NCBI GenBank assembly: GCA_030649995.1
Contig: JAUSEV010000048.1
Coordinates: forward strand, 1-64,000
DNA length: 64,000 bases
Origin: Candidatus Uhrbacteria bacterium
GTDB taxonomy: Bacteria > Patescibacteriota > Patescibacteriia > 2-12-FULL-60-25
Direction: 5' to 3'
Shown: positions 49,164 through 57,602 of the stretch, piece by piece
How positions within the stretch are numbered: the stretch's first letter is position 1
Layout of the letters: each line of letters starts with the position of its first letter
The notes under the pieces: generated by a model
Told to the model about the DNA's origin: nothing
The model's database searches: none
Seen by the model: the letters and a program-made list of their open reading frames with translations, nothing else
Position numbers and translations under genes: made by a program

Positions 49164-51863
49164 ACTGTTTAATCTTGACTTCAAGAGCCGCGCTTTTTCT
49201 TGCGCTTCTTGCAACTTATTCTTCATGTCTTCCACGATGCGCGGCGGGGCTTTTTTGATGAATTCTTTATCTTTGAGTTTTTGTTCCAGCGATGTAATGT
49301 AGCTCGTCGCCTCTGCCAATTCTTTTTCTATTTTCCCGCGTTCTTTTTCCGGATCGATTGAGGTGGCCGGATTAAATCCGATGGTCCATGAGCCGGAAGA
49401 TACGGTAACCCAGTCACTCGGAATGGATTTTATAAATTCAATCGAGGTCGCTTTTGTCAGACGGTGAATCCATGCTTGATTGTCCCCGATCCATTTTTTA
49501 AGACGATCGTCAGCGATGATGATTTGAAAAGTGATTGACATTGCCGGTTCAATTTTCTGTTCTGCTCGTAAACGACGCATATCCATCACAACTCGTTGCA
49601 AAGAATCGAACTCTGTCATGCGTAATGCGTCATGCGTAATGCGTAATTCGTCCGGCCACTTCTCAATCATCAACATTCCGTCGTAACCAGCCACCTTCCA
49701 AATATGTTCCGTCACAAACGGCATAAATGGGTGCCAGAGTTTGAGAAGCGTTTGAAGAATCTGCGTCAAAATATATTTTTTTCCTCCTTCAATTTTTGCA
49801 ATTTCTAAATACCAATCCGCCAGATCCCCCCAAGTAAAATCACGTAACTCCTCACCGGCGGAAGAAAATTGATACGTTTCAAGTTTTTTCGTGACGGAGG
49901 AGATGACTTGATTCAGACGATGTTGAATCCAGATGTCGGCGAGGGTTTGTTGTTTGTCATTGCGAGGAGTCATCGACGAAGCAACCTCTTGTCCGGAGAT
50001 TGCCGCGTCGCTCGCAGACTCGCTCCTCGCAATGACAGATAAAATAAATCGCGAGATGTTCCAGAGTTTGTTGGTAAAATTTCTAAATCCTTCAATCTTT
50101 GCTTCTGACAACCGCGTATCTTGACCGGGCGTGGATCCGATCATGAGCGACAAGCGCACCGCATCGGTTCCATATTTAGGAATGAGATCGAGCGGATCCA
50201 AAATGTTGCCGAGCGACTTGGACATTTTGCGCCCTTGCTCATCACGCACCAAACCATGAAGATACACGTCTTTGAATGGAATTTCTCCCAGCGTGTAAGT
50301 CGTCATTAAAATCATGCGCGCCACCCAAAAAAATAAAATATCATAACCGGTTTCAAGCAATGCCGTTGGATGGTACTGCCGAAGCGACGACCATTCTTTT
50401 TTATCCGGCCAACCCAATGTCGAAAATGTCCACAATCCGGAAGAAAACCATGTATCGAGAGTGTCGGGATCCTGCTGCCAATCCTTCCCGGGTGAAGTGT
50501 CGGAAACGATCATTTTATCCGGCTGTAAGCTGTCAGCTGAAACCTGTGAGCTGTGGTGGTACCACACCGGAATCCGATGCCCAAACCAAATCTGTCGCGA
50601 TATGCACCAGTCGCGCAAATGATCAATCCAATGAAAATAGATTTTTTCAAAGCGCTCGGGAATGATCGTCACCTGTTTTGACGTAACCACCTCGCGCATC
50701 AATTCTTTCAGTGTCACTTGATCGCCTTTCTTCCATTTACCCAAAGTGTCTTGACGCAGAGCAAACGGTTTTGTGACTCGAATGAACCATTGTTTCAAAA
50801 TTTGCGGCTCAATCATGCCACCGCCGCGACTGCACGTGGCAATGCGGTGAATGTAATTTTCATTGATGTTGACGAGCAACCCTTTCTTCTTCAATTTTTC
50901 CACGACCTTCTGTCGCGCCTCTTTGATGTGCATGCTCTCAAACTCTCCGGCGATCGGTAATAAATTTCCATGCAGATCAATCACCTGTTCTTTTGTGAGG
51001 TGATGACGTTCCGCGATTTCAAAATCCGTCATGTCATGCCATGGCGTTATGGTCATTACGCCAGTTCCAAATTCCCTATCCACCGCCTCGTCTTTGATAA
51101 TCGTCGCCTCGATAGGTCCGTTGATCCACTCCACCGTTAATTTTTCCCCTTGTTGATATTTTTGATACCGCGTGTCATCCGGATGCATCACCACATACTT
51201 GTCGCCAAATTTCGTCTCCGGACGAGACGTGCCGATCACAAACGGTCCATATTGAAATTCAAAAAACGGCGCCTTCTCCTCCACCCACACCACTTCGTCA
51301 TCCGATACGACGGTTTGCGTGTTGGGATCCCAGTTGACGATGCGCGCTCCCCGTTCGATCAAACCATCCTCATACATCATCTTAAACACCTCATTCACAG
51401 CTCGACTGCGCGCCTCATCCAACGTGTATCGCTCGCGTGACCAATCACATGAAGAACCCATCTTGCGTATCTGTTTGTTGATCGTCTTGCTCGACTCTTC
51501 CGCAAACGCCACGACTTTTTCCAAAAATTTTTCTCGTCCCAATTCCTCGCGCGGATTCTTCATCCCCTCCTTCATCAACATCTGCTCGACTTTGACTTGC
51601 GTCGCAATAGCCGCATGATCAGTCCCTGGAATCCACAAGGTTTTTTTTCCTCGCATGCGCTCAAAACGAATCAACAAATCCTGTATAGCCAACATCACCG
51701 CATGCCCCATGTGCAACGTCCCCGTCCGATTCGGCGGCGGCATCACCACGCAATATGACTCACCTTTTTGATTTCGATCAGGAAGCTTATCAGGATTAAA
51801 AAAACCCGATGCTTCCCATGCACGATAAATTTCGTCCTCGACCGATGACGCGTCGTAGGCCAT
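49158..51863 (-). CDS. valS: valyl-tRNA synthetase
   Basis: ValRS charges tRNA-Val; a tRNA-Val gene lies at 43.3 kb. Visible are HIGH in PPPNRTGTLHMGHAVML, an editing CP1 domain, KMSKS in GRKMSKSLGNILDPLD and a C-terminal coiled coil (KERGKIEKELAEATSYITSLEQKL). I chose the ATG at 51863 (MAYDASS), giving 901 residues; the frame is open to 51911. Three repeats are inserted in frame: about residues 436-447 and 738-748 (heptamers) and 609-636 (family B, SVIARSESASDAAIS). Confidence 0.95.
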   Translation of the reverse strand: MAYDASSVEDEIYRAWEASGFFNPDKLPDRNQKGESYCVVMPPPNRTGTLHMGHAVMLAIQDLLIRFERMRGKKTLWIPGTDHAAIATQVKVEQMLMKEGMKNPREELGREKFLEKVVAFAEESSKTINKQIRKMGSSCDWSRERYTLDEARSRAVNEVFKMMYEDGLIERGARIVNWDPNTQTVVSDDEVVWVEEKAPFFEFQYGPFVIGTSRPETKFGDKYVVMHPDDTRYQKYQQGEKLTVEWINGPIEATIIKDEAVDREFGTGVMTITPWHDMTDFEIAERHHLTKEQVIDLHGNLLPIAGEFESMHIKEARQKVVEKLKKKGLLVNINENYIHRIATCSRGGGMIEPQILKQWFIRVTKPFALRQDTLGKWKKGDQVTLKELMREVVTSKQVTIIPERFEKIYFHWIDHLRDWCISRQIWFGHRIPVWYHHSSQVSADSLQPDKMIVSDTSPGKDWQQDPDTLDTWFSSGLWTFSTLGWPDKKEWSSLRQYHPTALLETGYDILFFWVARMILMTTYTLGEIPFKDVYLHGLVRDEQGRKMSKSLGNILDPLDLIPKYGTDAVRLSLMIGSTPGQDTRLSEAKIEGFRNFTNKLWNISRFILSVIARSESASDAAISGQEVASSMTPRNDKQQTLADIWIQHRLNQVISSVTKKLETYQFSSAGEELRDFTWGDLADWYLEIAKIEGGKKYILTQILQTLLKLWHPFMPFVTEHIWKVAGYDGMLMIEKWPDELRITHDALRMTEFDSLQRVVMDMRRLRAEQKIEPAMSITFQIIIADDRLKKWIGDNQAWIHRLTKATSIEFIKSIPSDWVTVSSGSWTIGFNPATSIDPEKERGKIEKELAEATSYITSLEQKLKDKEFIKKAPPRIVEDMKNKLQEAQEKARLLKSRLNSA
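49618..49652. repeat. heptamer repeat inside valS (1)
   Basis: ATGCGTA, ATGCGTC, ATGCGTA, ATGCGTA and ATTCGTC repeat every seven bases and are read on the minus strand as DELRITHDALRMTEF. Confidence 0.85.
49955..50037. repeat. family B palindromic repeat inside valS
   Basis: An 83-base element with TGTCATTGCGAGGAG and CTCCTCGCAATGACA ends. Read on the minus strand it gives SVIARSESASDAAIS, the same peptide frame as the nrdJ copy. Confidence 0.9.
50521..50556. repeat. heptamer repeat inside valS (2)
   Basis: GCTGTAA, GCTGTCA, GCTGAAA, CCTGTGA, GCTGTGG units at 7-base spacing, read on the minus strand as HHSSQVSADSLQP. Confidence 0.8.
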
Positions 51864-51935
51864 AAACCCAAAAATCATACCTGTTTGCCCACATATTGAC
51901 AACTTTTCCAAAACATCCTAAATTAGCTGATTCTC

Positions 51936-53081
51936 ATGGCTTTTACCGCAGAACAACAGGCGATGGAATTGATCAATCGCGCCAAGCAGATTCTCGTCAC
52001 GACCAAAGACCACGCCGAGGTTGACTCGATCGCGGCGGTATTGGCGATGGGTTTGTGGTTGCAAAAGATGAATAAGTCATTTGATATGGTCGTGCCGGGT
52101 TTTGACGCAAAAACGCTCCCCTCTTTTTTTCCTTCGACCGTTCCGATACAACCGCGCGTGGGTGCCGTGCGCGCGTTTCACGTTCATGTGAAGGTTGGAG
52201 CCGTGCCTCTCTCGGAACTCATGTATGACGTCAAAGACGGGCTGCTCGATATTACGCTCGTGCCAAAAAGCGGTGAGTGGTCGGCGCAGGATATCCATTT
52301 CAAATCAGGGGATGATCGTTATGATCTCGTGATTGCGATTGACAGTTCCGATCTGGCCTCGCTGGGCGAGATGAGTCGCGAGCATGCGGATTTTTTCTAT
52401 CGCACCACCATCATTAACCTTGATTGCCACGCCACCAACGAATATTGGGGTCAAGTCAACTTGGTGGATTTGAACGCCGTCGCCAGTACGGAAATTTTGT
52501 ATGGCTGGATGGAGCGCTGGAATAAAGTGTTGATTGATGCGCCGATCGCCACAACGCTTCTCGCCGGCATGGTTTCCAAAACCAAAAGTTTTCGTACGCC
52601 GGGAGTGACGCATCACACGCTGCAAGCCGCGTCGAATTTGATCGCACTCGGCGCGGAACGGGAAAAAATCGTGCATGGTTTGTGGCGCAATCGATCCATC
52701 TCCAATTTAAAATTGTGGGGACGCGTGCTCTCGCGACTCAACCAAGATCAAGAACTCGGACTTGTGTGGTCTGTGCTGACCGAATCGGATTTTACGGAAA
52801 TCGGCGTGGCACCCGAAGCGTTGCACGGGGTGGTTGATGAACTGTTGGCGTATGCTCCGGAAGCAAAAATCGTGGCCTTGATTTGGCAACACGCCTCACA
52901 AATTTTTGTCAGTCTATACACCACGACCAACCTCTCTGCCGCAGAACTGGCCCGCCCGTTCGGTGGCAGCGGCACGCGCGATCGCGCCATGTTCCCCTAT
53001 CGCGATTCAACAAATGTGACAGAAGCCGCCACAAAAATCATCGATCGCCTGCGCGAGACGTTGAACGTTTTGAAGAAATAA
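51936..53081 (+). CDS. DHH family phosphoesterase-like protein
   Basis: The 381-residue protein has the N-terminal layout of DHH phosphoesterases (NrnA/RecJ type): ILVTTKDHAEVDSIAAVLAMGLWLQ, where DHPDGDSIGS is usual, VIAIDSSDLASLG, NLDCHATNEYWGQVNLVD and a DHHA1-like end with RPFGGSGTRDRAMF. Several metal ligands look changed (KDHAEVDS), so activity against nanoRNA or c-di-AMP is uncertain. It diverges from valS. Confidence 0.8.
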   Translation: MAFTAEQQAMELINRAKQILVTTKDHAEVDSIAAVLAMGLWLQKMNKSFDMVVPGFDAKTLPSFFPSTVPIQPRVGAVRAFHVHVKVGAVPLSELMYDVKDGLLDITLVPKSGEWSAQDIHFKSGDDRYDLVIAIDSSDLASLGEMSREHADFFYRTTIINLDCHATNEYWGQVNLVDLNAVASTEILYGWMERWNKVLIDAPIATTLLAGMVSKTKSFRTPGVTHHTLQAASNLIALGAEREKIVHGLWRNRSISNLKLWGRVLSRLNQDQELGLVWSVLTESDFTEIGVAPEALHGVVDELLAYAPEAKIVALIWQHASQIFVSLYTTTNLSAAELARPFGGSGTRDRAMFPYRDSTNVTEAATKIIDRLRETLNVLKK

Positions 53082-53096
53082 CGACCTAATACCTTC

Positions 53097-53185
53097 TGTC
53101 ATTGCGAGGAGCGAGTCGGCGAACGACGCGGCAATCTCCCCGTAGCCCTCAGAGATTGCTTCGTCGATAACTCCTCGCAATGACA
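53097..53185. repeat. family B palindromic repeat after the DHH gene
   Basis: TGTCATTGCGAGGAGCGAG and AACTCCTCGCAATGACA with inner GCAATCTCC/AGATTGC arms; about 89 bases. It lies between the convergent DHH and methyltransferase genes. Confidence 0.9.
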
Positions 53186-53205
53186 GTAATAAAAAACCGC
53201 TCGCG

Positions 53206-53748
53206 TCAAGATCGACGATCTCGTTGACGAGAGGCTTCATACAACAAAAGTGCCGCGGCTACCGACACGTTAAAACTTTCCACAAACCCGCGCATGGGAA
53301 TTTTGAGATAATAATCTGCAGCCTTCATCATTTCTTTTGAAACACCATCGTGTTCATTGCCGATAACAATGGCGATCGGTTGCGTCAGATCGACGTTGAT
53401 CGGATCTTTTGCGCGACCCGTAAGCGTGGTCACCGCAATTTTGATGTTCTTGTGTTTTAATGTTCTCACGAGCTTCGCCGTTGAATCCCATTTTGTCACA
53501 CGCAACCATTTAAGTGCCGATGCCGCGGCTTTTGATCGAAGCTCTGACAAACGTGGACCACGAAAACCCCCTTTTTCCCCCTTATCAGGGGGATAGAGAA
53601 GATGCACTTCCCCCACCCCAAACGCGTCACACGAACGCAAAATCGCGCCGACATTATGCGGGTCATCCACATTTTCGATGATCACCATCAAATCCTGTTG
53701 GCGTTTTGCGAGAACCGATTCAATTCTCTTTTTTCGACGAGGAGTCAT
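53206..53748 (-). CDS. SpoU/TrmH family RNA 2'-O-methyltransferase
   Basis: The 180-residue SPOUT methyltransferase shows motif 1 in IIENVDDPHNVGAILRSCDAFGV, motif 2 in PIAIVIGNEHDGVSKEM and motif 3 in IPMRGFVESFNVSVAAALLLYEA. It probably methylates a ribose in tRNA or rRNA; TrmH (Gm18 of tRNA) is the nearest type. Residues about 52-62 (YPPDKGEKGGF) come from a family D repeat, matching PPDKGERGGF in UvrB. Confidence 0.9.
   Translation of the reverse strand: MTPRRKKRIESVLAKRQQDLMVIIENVDDPHNVGAILRSCDAFGVGEVHLLYPPDKGEKGGFRGPRLSELRSKAAASALKWLRVTKWDSTAKLVRTLKHKNIKIAVTTLTGRAKDPINVDLTQPIAIVIGNEHDGVSKEMMKAADYYLKIPMRGFVESFNVSVAAALLLYEASRQRDRRS
53562..53593. repeat. family D repeat inside the trmH-like gene
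   Basis: A partial element, AAAACCCCC...CCCCCTTATCAGGGGG, translated on the minus strand as PPDKGEKGGF. It shares frame and orientation of translation with the right half of the uvrB copy. Confidence 0.85.
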
Positions 53749-53749
53749 G

Positions 53750-55912
53750 CTAAATTTTACGCCTGATTCGCAAGCTATTTGTTAATACGCTGACGCTCGA
53801 AAATGCCATGGCGAGACCGGCGATGATGGGGTTGATGATGCCGAGCGCGGCAAGAGGAATGCCGATCGCGTTATAGATAAACGCCCAAAATAAATTTTGT
53901 TTGATCGCCGAAAACGTGCGACGCGCGAGATGCAACGCGTCCACGGCTTTTTGAGGAGATCCTCCCATGAGCACGATCTGACCGGCAGCGATTGCCACGT
54001 CCGTGCCTGTGCCGACGGCGATTCCGAGATTCGCTTGCGCCAGCGCCGGCGCGTCATTTAACCCATCGCCGACAAATGCGACTTTGCGCCCTTCCGCCTG
54101 CAAACGTTTGACTTCTTCTGATTTTCCAGTTGGCGAAACCTCTGACAACACGCGTTCGATTCCAAGAGAGAGCGCAACCGCTTCTGCCGTGGCGCGATGA
54201 TCGCCGGTGAGCAAGACGACTTCAATCTTACGACGCTTGAGTTCCGTGATCGCCGCGATCGCATCACTCTTGACTCGATCTTGCGCGGCGATCAAACCGA
54301 GCAGCGTCGTGCCTCGACTCACAAGCATCACGGTCTTTGCTTCTTGACGCAATGCCATGAGTTGACCTTCAAATTCTTTGGCGATGATCACTCCTGATTC
54401 TCGTAAATATTTTTCCGTGCCCAGACGCACCATCTCATTTTCAAAACGCGCCTCAATTCCTTGTCCGGGAATGGCGCGAAAGTCCATCACCTTTTTCGCG
54501 CTCACCTGTCGCTCGATGGCAGCTTGTAGAACCGCTGTAGCCAATGGGTGTTCGGAAGCGGCTTCAAGACCTGACGCAGTCGCTAAAAGTTCGACGGCGC
54601 TTGTGCCTCCGACGGGGATGATATCCGTCACGCTCGGCTTCCCTTCGGTGAGCGTTCCTGTTTTATCAAATACCATCAGATCAATCCCACGCGCCGCTTC
54701 AAGGGCTGAACCATCTTTGACTAAGATGCCTTTTTTTGCACCCGCGCCCGTACCAACCATAATCGCGGCAGGTGTCGCCAACCCCATCGCGCAAGGACAG
54801 GCGATGATGAGAACCGCCACCGCATGTCGAATCGCTTCTCCGAGTTCATGCGTCAAAGTCAACCATACAATAAATGTCAAAACGGCAAGCCCGATCACCA
54901 CCGGCACAAATACGCTCGACACTCGATCCACCAATTTTTCAACAGGTGATTTTGTCGCAAGCGCGCGCTCCACGGTCGCCACAATCGCGTCAAGAGTTGA
55001 CTTTCCCGGCTCCACCGTCACCTCAAAAGTGAACGAGCCTGTTTTATTGATCGTGGCGCCATACACAACGTCACCGACGTGTTTTTCAATCGGAATCGCC
55101 TCACCTGTTAACATGGATTCATCCACGGATGACGAGCCTTCAACGATCTTTCCGTCCATGGGAATGCGTTCCCCGCTTTTGACGAGACAACGATCGCCCG
55201 GACGCAAAATGTTTGGATCCACATCCTCGCTTGATCCATCCGCTTTGATTCGATGCGCGAGTTTTGCATGGAGATTGAGGAGTGCCGCAATGGCGGTGCC
55301 CGCTTTTTGCCGTTGACGCGCTTCCAAAAATTTTCCCAACAAAAGAAAAAAGATGATGATGCCCGCGACTTCAAAATAGACTTCTTCACCGCGGATGAGC
55401 GCGTAGGTGCTCCAGAGAAGCGCGGATCCCGTGCCGACCGTCACCAGCGTATCCATGTTGGCGCGACCGTGTTTAAGTTCGTTCCACGTTCCCGCATGAA
55501 ACTTCCATCCGAGTTTGACGACGAGATACCACGTGATGACGGCGATCAAAATCAACCACGCCGGACGGCCAAATATCATTCCGATTTCGGGCATCACGAA
55601 CATGGTGAGAAACAATGGAATGACGAGAATCGCGGCAAAAATCAACCCGCGTTTCGATATGTATCCTTGGTGTTCCAGATGATCTTCGTGCGCTTCCGCA
55701 TCCTCGGTCATGCCGATGGCATACCCAGCATTTTTAACCGCTTGCGCGAGCGTATCGCGTGAGGTGTTTGCTTCATCATGCGTGACCGTCGCGCGTTCCG
55801 TTGCATAATTGACGGATACCTCTTGCACGCCGCCAACTTTTTTGAGCGCGCGTTCAATCGTCAACGCGCATGAGGCACAATGCATGCCTTGAATTTGAAG
55901 AGTCGTTTTCAT
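53750..55912 (-). CDS. copA: copper-transporting P1B-type ATPase
   Basis: CopA exports Cu(I) using ATP. The 720-residue protein has one N-terminal HMA domain ([15 protein letters not shown]), eight expected TM segments, the metal-site CPC in [15 protein letters not shown], the phosphorylation site [17 protein letters not shown] and the hinge [13 protein letters not shown]. Two upstream genes on the same strand (55956 and 57197) also look metal-related, giving a compact copper-handling cluster. Confidence 0.94.
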   Translation of the reverse strand: MKTTLQIQGMHCASCALTIERALKKVGGVQEVSVNYATERATVTHDEANTSRDTLAQAVKNAGYAIGMTEDAEAHEDHLEHQGYISKRGLIFAAILVIPLFLTMFVMPEIGMIFGRPAWLILIAVITWYLVVKLGWKFHAGTWNELKHGRANMDTLVTVGTGSALLWSTYALIRGEEVYFEVAGIIIFFLLLGKFLEARQRQKAGTAIAALLNLHAKLAHRIKADGSSEDVDPNILRPGDRCLVKSGERIPMDGKIVEGSSSVDESMLTGEAIPIEKHVGDVVYGATINKTGSFTFEVTVEPGKSTLDAIVATVERALATKSPVEKLVDRVSSVFVPVVIGLAVLTFIVWLTLTHELGEAIRHAVAVLIIACPCAMGLATPAAIMVGTGAGAKKGILVKDGSALEAARGIDLMVFDKTGTLTEGKPSVTDIIPVGGTSAVELLATASGLEAASEHPLATAVLQAAIERQVSAKKVMDFRAIPGQGIEARFENEMVRLGTEKYLRESGVIIAKEFEGQLMALRQEAKTVMLVSRGTTLLGLIAAQDRVKSDAIAAITELKRRKIEVVLLTGDHRATAEAVALSLGIERVLSEVSPTGKSEEVKRLQAEGRKVAFVGDGLNDAPALAQANLGIAVGTGTDVAIAAGQIVLMGGSPQKAVDALHLARRTFSAIKQNLFWAFIYNAIGIPLAALGIINPIIAGLAMAFSSVSVLTNSLRIRRKI

Positions 55913-55955
55913 AGGCCTACGAAATTACGAATCAACGCGAAAATACGAAACATAA

Positions 55956-57122
55956 TTAAGAATTCGGTACCACGATGATTTCCCCGCGAAACATGCCCAT
56001 GGAACAGGTGAATGGATAGGTGCCGGGTTTGGAAGGCGCGATGAATGCGATGGTGTTGATTCCGGAAGTGAGCAAATGACGAATGCCGAGTGGACGCGAC
56101 TGAAGAACAGAGAGACAACCGGCGCCTCTGCTTGCATCAATTTCCCAACGCGTGGGAACGCCCGCGCGAATCGTAAAACGATTTGGTAAATATCCTTTGA
56201 CGTAATTCGCGTCCACGATCATCTGCATGGATTGGCTCTCGCCGTCATACGTGACGTACGGATCTTGAGAAGCTTGGACGGTTTCTGTTCCAAAATTCGG
56301 AAGCGACAAAGGATAGCCGGCCATGGTAAATCCGTTTTGAATGTTCCATAAACCGAGGACGATAACGAGCGCGCCGGAAAATTGAAAGAAAAAGTTTCCC
56401 AGCTTTCCTTTGAGCGAGCTCGAAGCCCAACCAAGGGCAAACAATGCCGGAGCCGTGCCAAGCGCGAAAGCGAATAAAAGGCTCGCACTCGTCAAAAAAT
56501 TTCCGGTTGTAAGCGCGTAGAGCTGTAATGCTTGCGTGAATCCGCACGGTAAAAAGAACGTGGCGGCGCCAAGCGCAACGGGCATAATGGGATGCTCCTT
56601 TCCTTCCGCATCTATAATGCGATGTGCCACACGATTCGGTATGCGAGGCGTGCATCGTTTGAGCCAACGCGGCGCGAGCTGTAACATTTCGAGTCCCATC
56701 ACAAACATGTAGAGCGCCGCAAAAATTGTGATAAGACCGGTGACGAGGGGCGTTAGTGACAGGGCTTTTCCAAGCAGACCGATCAAACCACCCAAAATTC
56801 CATACGAAATCAACCGACCGACAATGAATAATGTTACGGGGCGCAGATGACCGAGCCGCGTTGCGCTCCGGTATCGTTCATTAAATTTTGCCGCGGAAGA
56901 AAGCAGGAGTCCGCCACAAACCGCTATGCAAGATGAACTCGCGGCCACAAGACCGAGCATAAACACCGCCCAGACACCGATACCAACGCCCAAGGACACC
57001 TGTGGTTTAAGCAGTCCCAAACGCGAAAAAAGAAAACCAAAAAAGAAAACCAAGGCGAACAATCCGATCAGTTGAAGAATAGAAGGCCGTTTTTGGATCG
57101 AACACACCGATGAATCAGACAT
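55956..57122 (-). CDS. TauE/SafE-like membrane protein fused to a cupredoxin domain
   Basis: The 388-residue protein has six to eight TM segments of the sulfite-exporter/UreH-like type (ALVAASSSCIAVCGGLLLSSA, PVALGAATFFLPCGFTQALQLYAL). Its C-terminal domain (about residues 285-388) looks like a cupredoxin: MIVDANYVKGYLPNRFTIRAG ... PGTYPFTCSMGMFRGEIIVV with Cys, Met and possible His ligands. Similar fusions accompany copper ATPases in other bacteria. It may pass copper to or from CopA, 43 bases downstream. Confidence 0.82.
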   Translation of the reverse strand: MSDSSVCSIQKRPSILQLIGLFALVFFFGFLFSRLGLLKPQVSLGVGIGVWAVFMLGLVAASSSCIAVCGGLLLSSAAKFNERYRSATRLGHLRPVTLFIVGRLISYGILGGLIGLLGKALSLTPLVTGLITIFAALYMFVMGLEMLQLAPRWLKRCTPRIPNRVAHRIIDAEGKEHPIMPVALGAATFFLPCGFTQALQLYALTTGNFLTSASLLFAFALGTAPALFALGWASSSLKGKLGNFFFQFSGALVIVLGLWNIQNGFTMAGYPLSLPNFGTETVQASQDPYVTYDGESQSMQMIVDANYVKGYLPNRFTIRAGVPTRWEIDASRGAGCLSVLQSRPLGIRHLLTSGINTIAFIAPSKPGTYPFTCSMGMFRGEIIVVPNS

Positions 57123-57160
57123 AAGAATTCAAAAACAAAAAATAAATGTATCCCTCGCTC

Positions 57161-57198
57161 AAACCTCCCCTAACCCCTCCTTCGCAAGGAGGGGGATT
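57161..57198. repeat. degenerate family D repeat in the copper cluster
   Basis: AACCTCCCCTAACCCCTCC and the palindrome CTCCTTCGCAAGGAG, similar to 8497-8545. It separates the TauE-like gene from the small Met/Cys-rich gene. Confidence 0.65.
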
Positions 57199-57601
57199 AA
57201 AAAATCTTCGGATTCAAGATGCCGCGACGAAATGCCAAAAGCAACATCGGTGAGGCGATAAAAATTTTTCGCCGATCAAAAAAGGGTTTAAGAAAAAATA
57301 AATCACGCGGTGTTTCAAAATAGAGCAGAACCCACAACGCTAAAAGCGCAAAAACGACAGTGATCGCGATGCGCGATGCCACCGCGGGAAAAAGTTGAAA
57401 AAAAGAATTTTGATGTTGTGCCAGACCCATGGGACAGTTCATGGGATTTGATTTGCAATCCGCCATGTCCGTCATGTTCATCGCGGTGATCGAAGTGCCT
57501 TGATCCTGCATCACTGGCATCATGGTAAAACGACAAAAATTAAAAAACGCGACACCCACGAGCGATAGAACCAGCATCAAAGCAATACCACGATTCTTCA
57601 T
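57197..57601 (-). CDS. hypothetical Met/Cys-rich two-TM protein
   Basis: An unrecognised 134-residue protein with two TM segments (about residues 5-28 and 75-95). The loop between them is rich in Met and Cys (MNMTDMADCKSNPMNCPMG), a pattern typical of Cu(I)-binding segments in copper chaperones and resistance proteins. Its place upstream of the TauE-cupredoxin fusion and copA supports a copper role, by inference only. Confidence 0.65.
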   Translation of the reverse strand: MKNRGIALMLVLSLVGVAFFNFCRFTMMPVMQDQGTSITAMNMTDMADCKSNPMNCPMGLAQHQNSFFQLFPAVASRIAITVVFALLALWVLLYFETPRDLFFLKPFFDRRKIFIASPMLLLAFRRGILNPKIF

Positions 57602-57602
57602 A

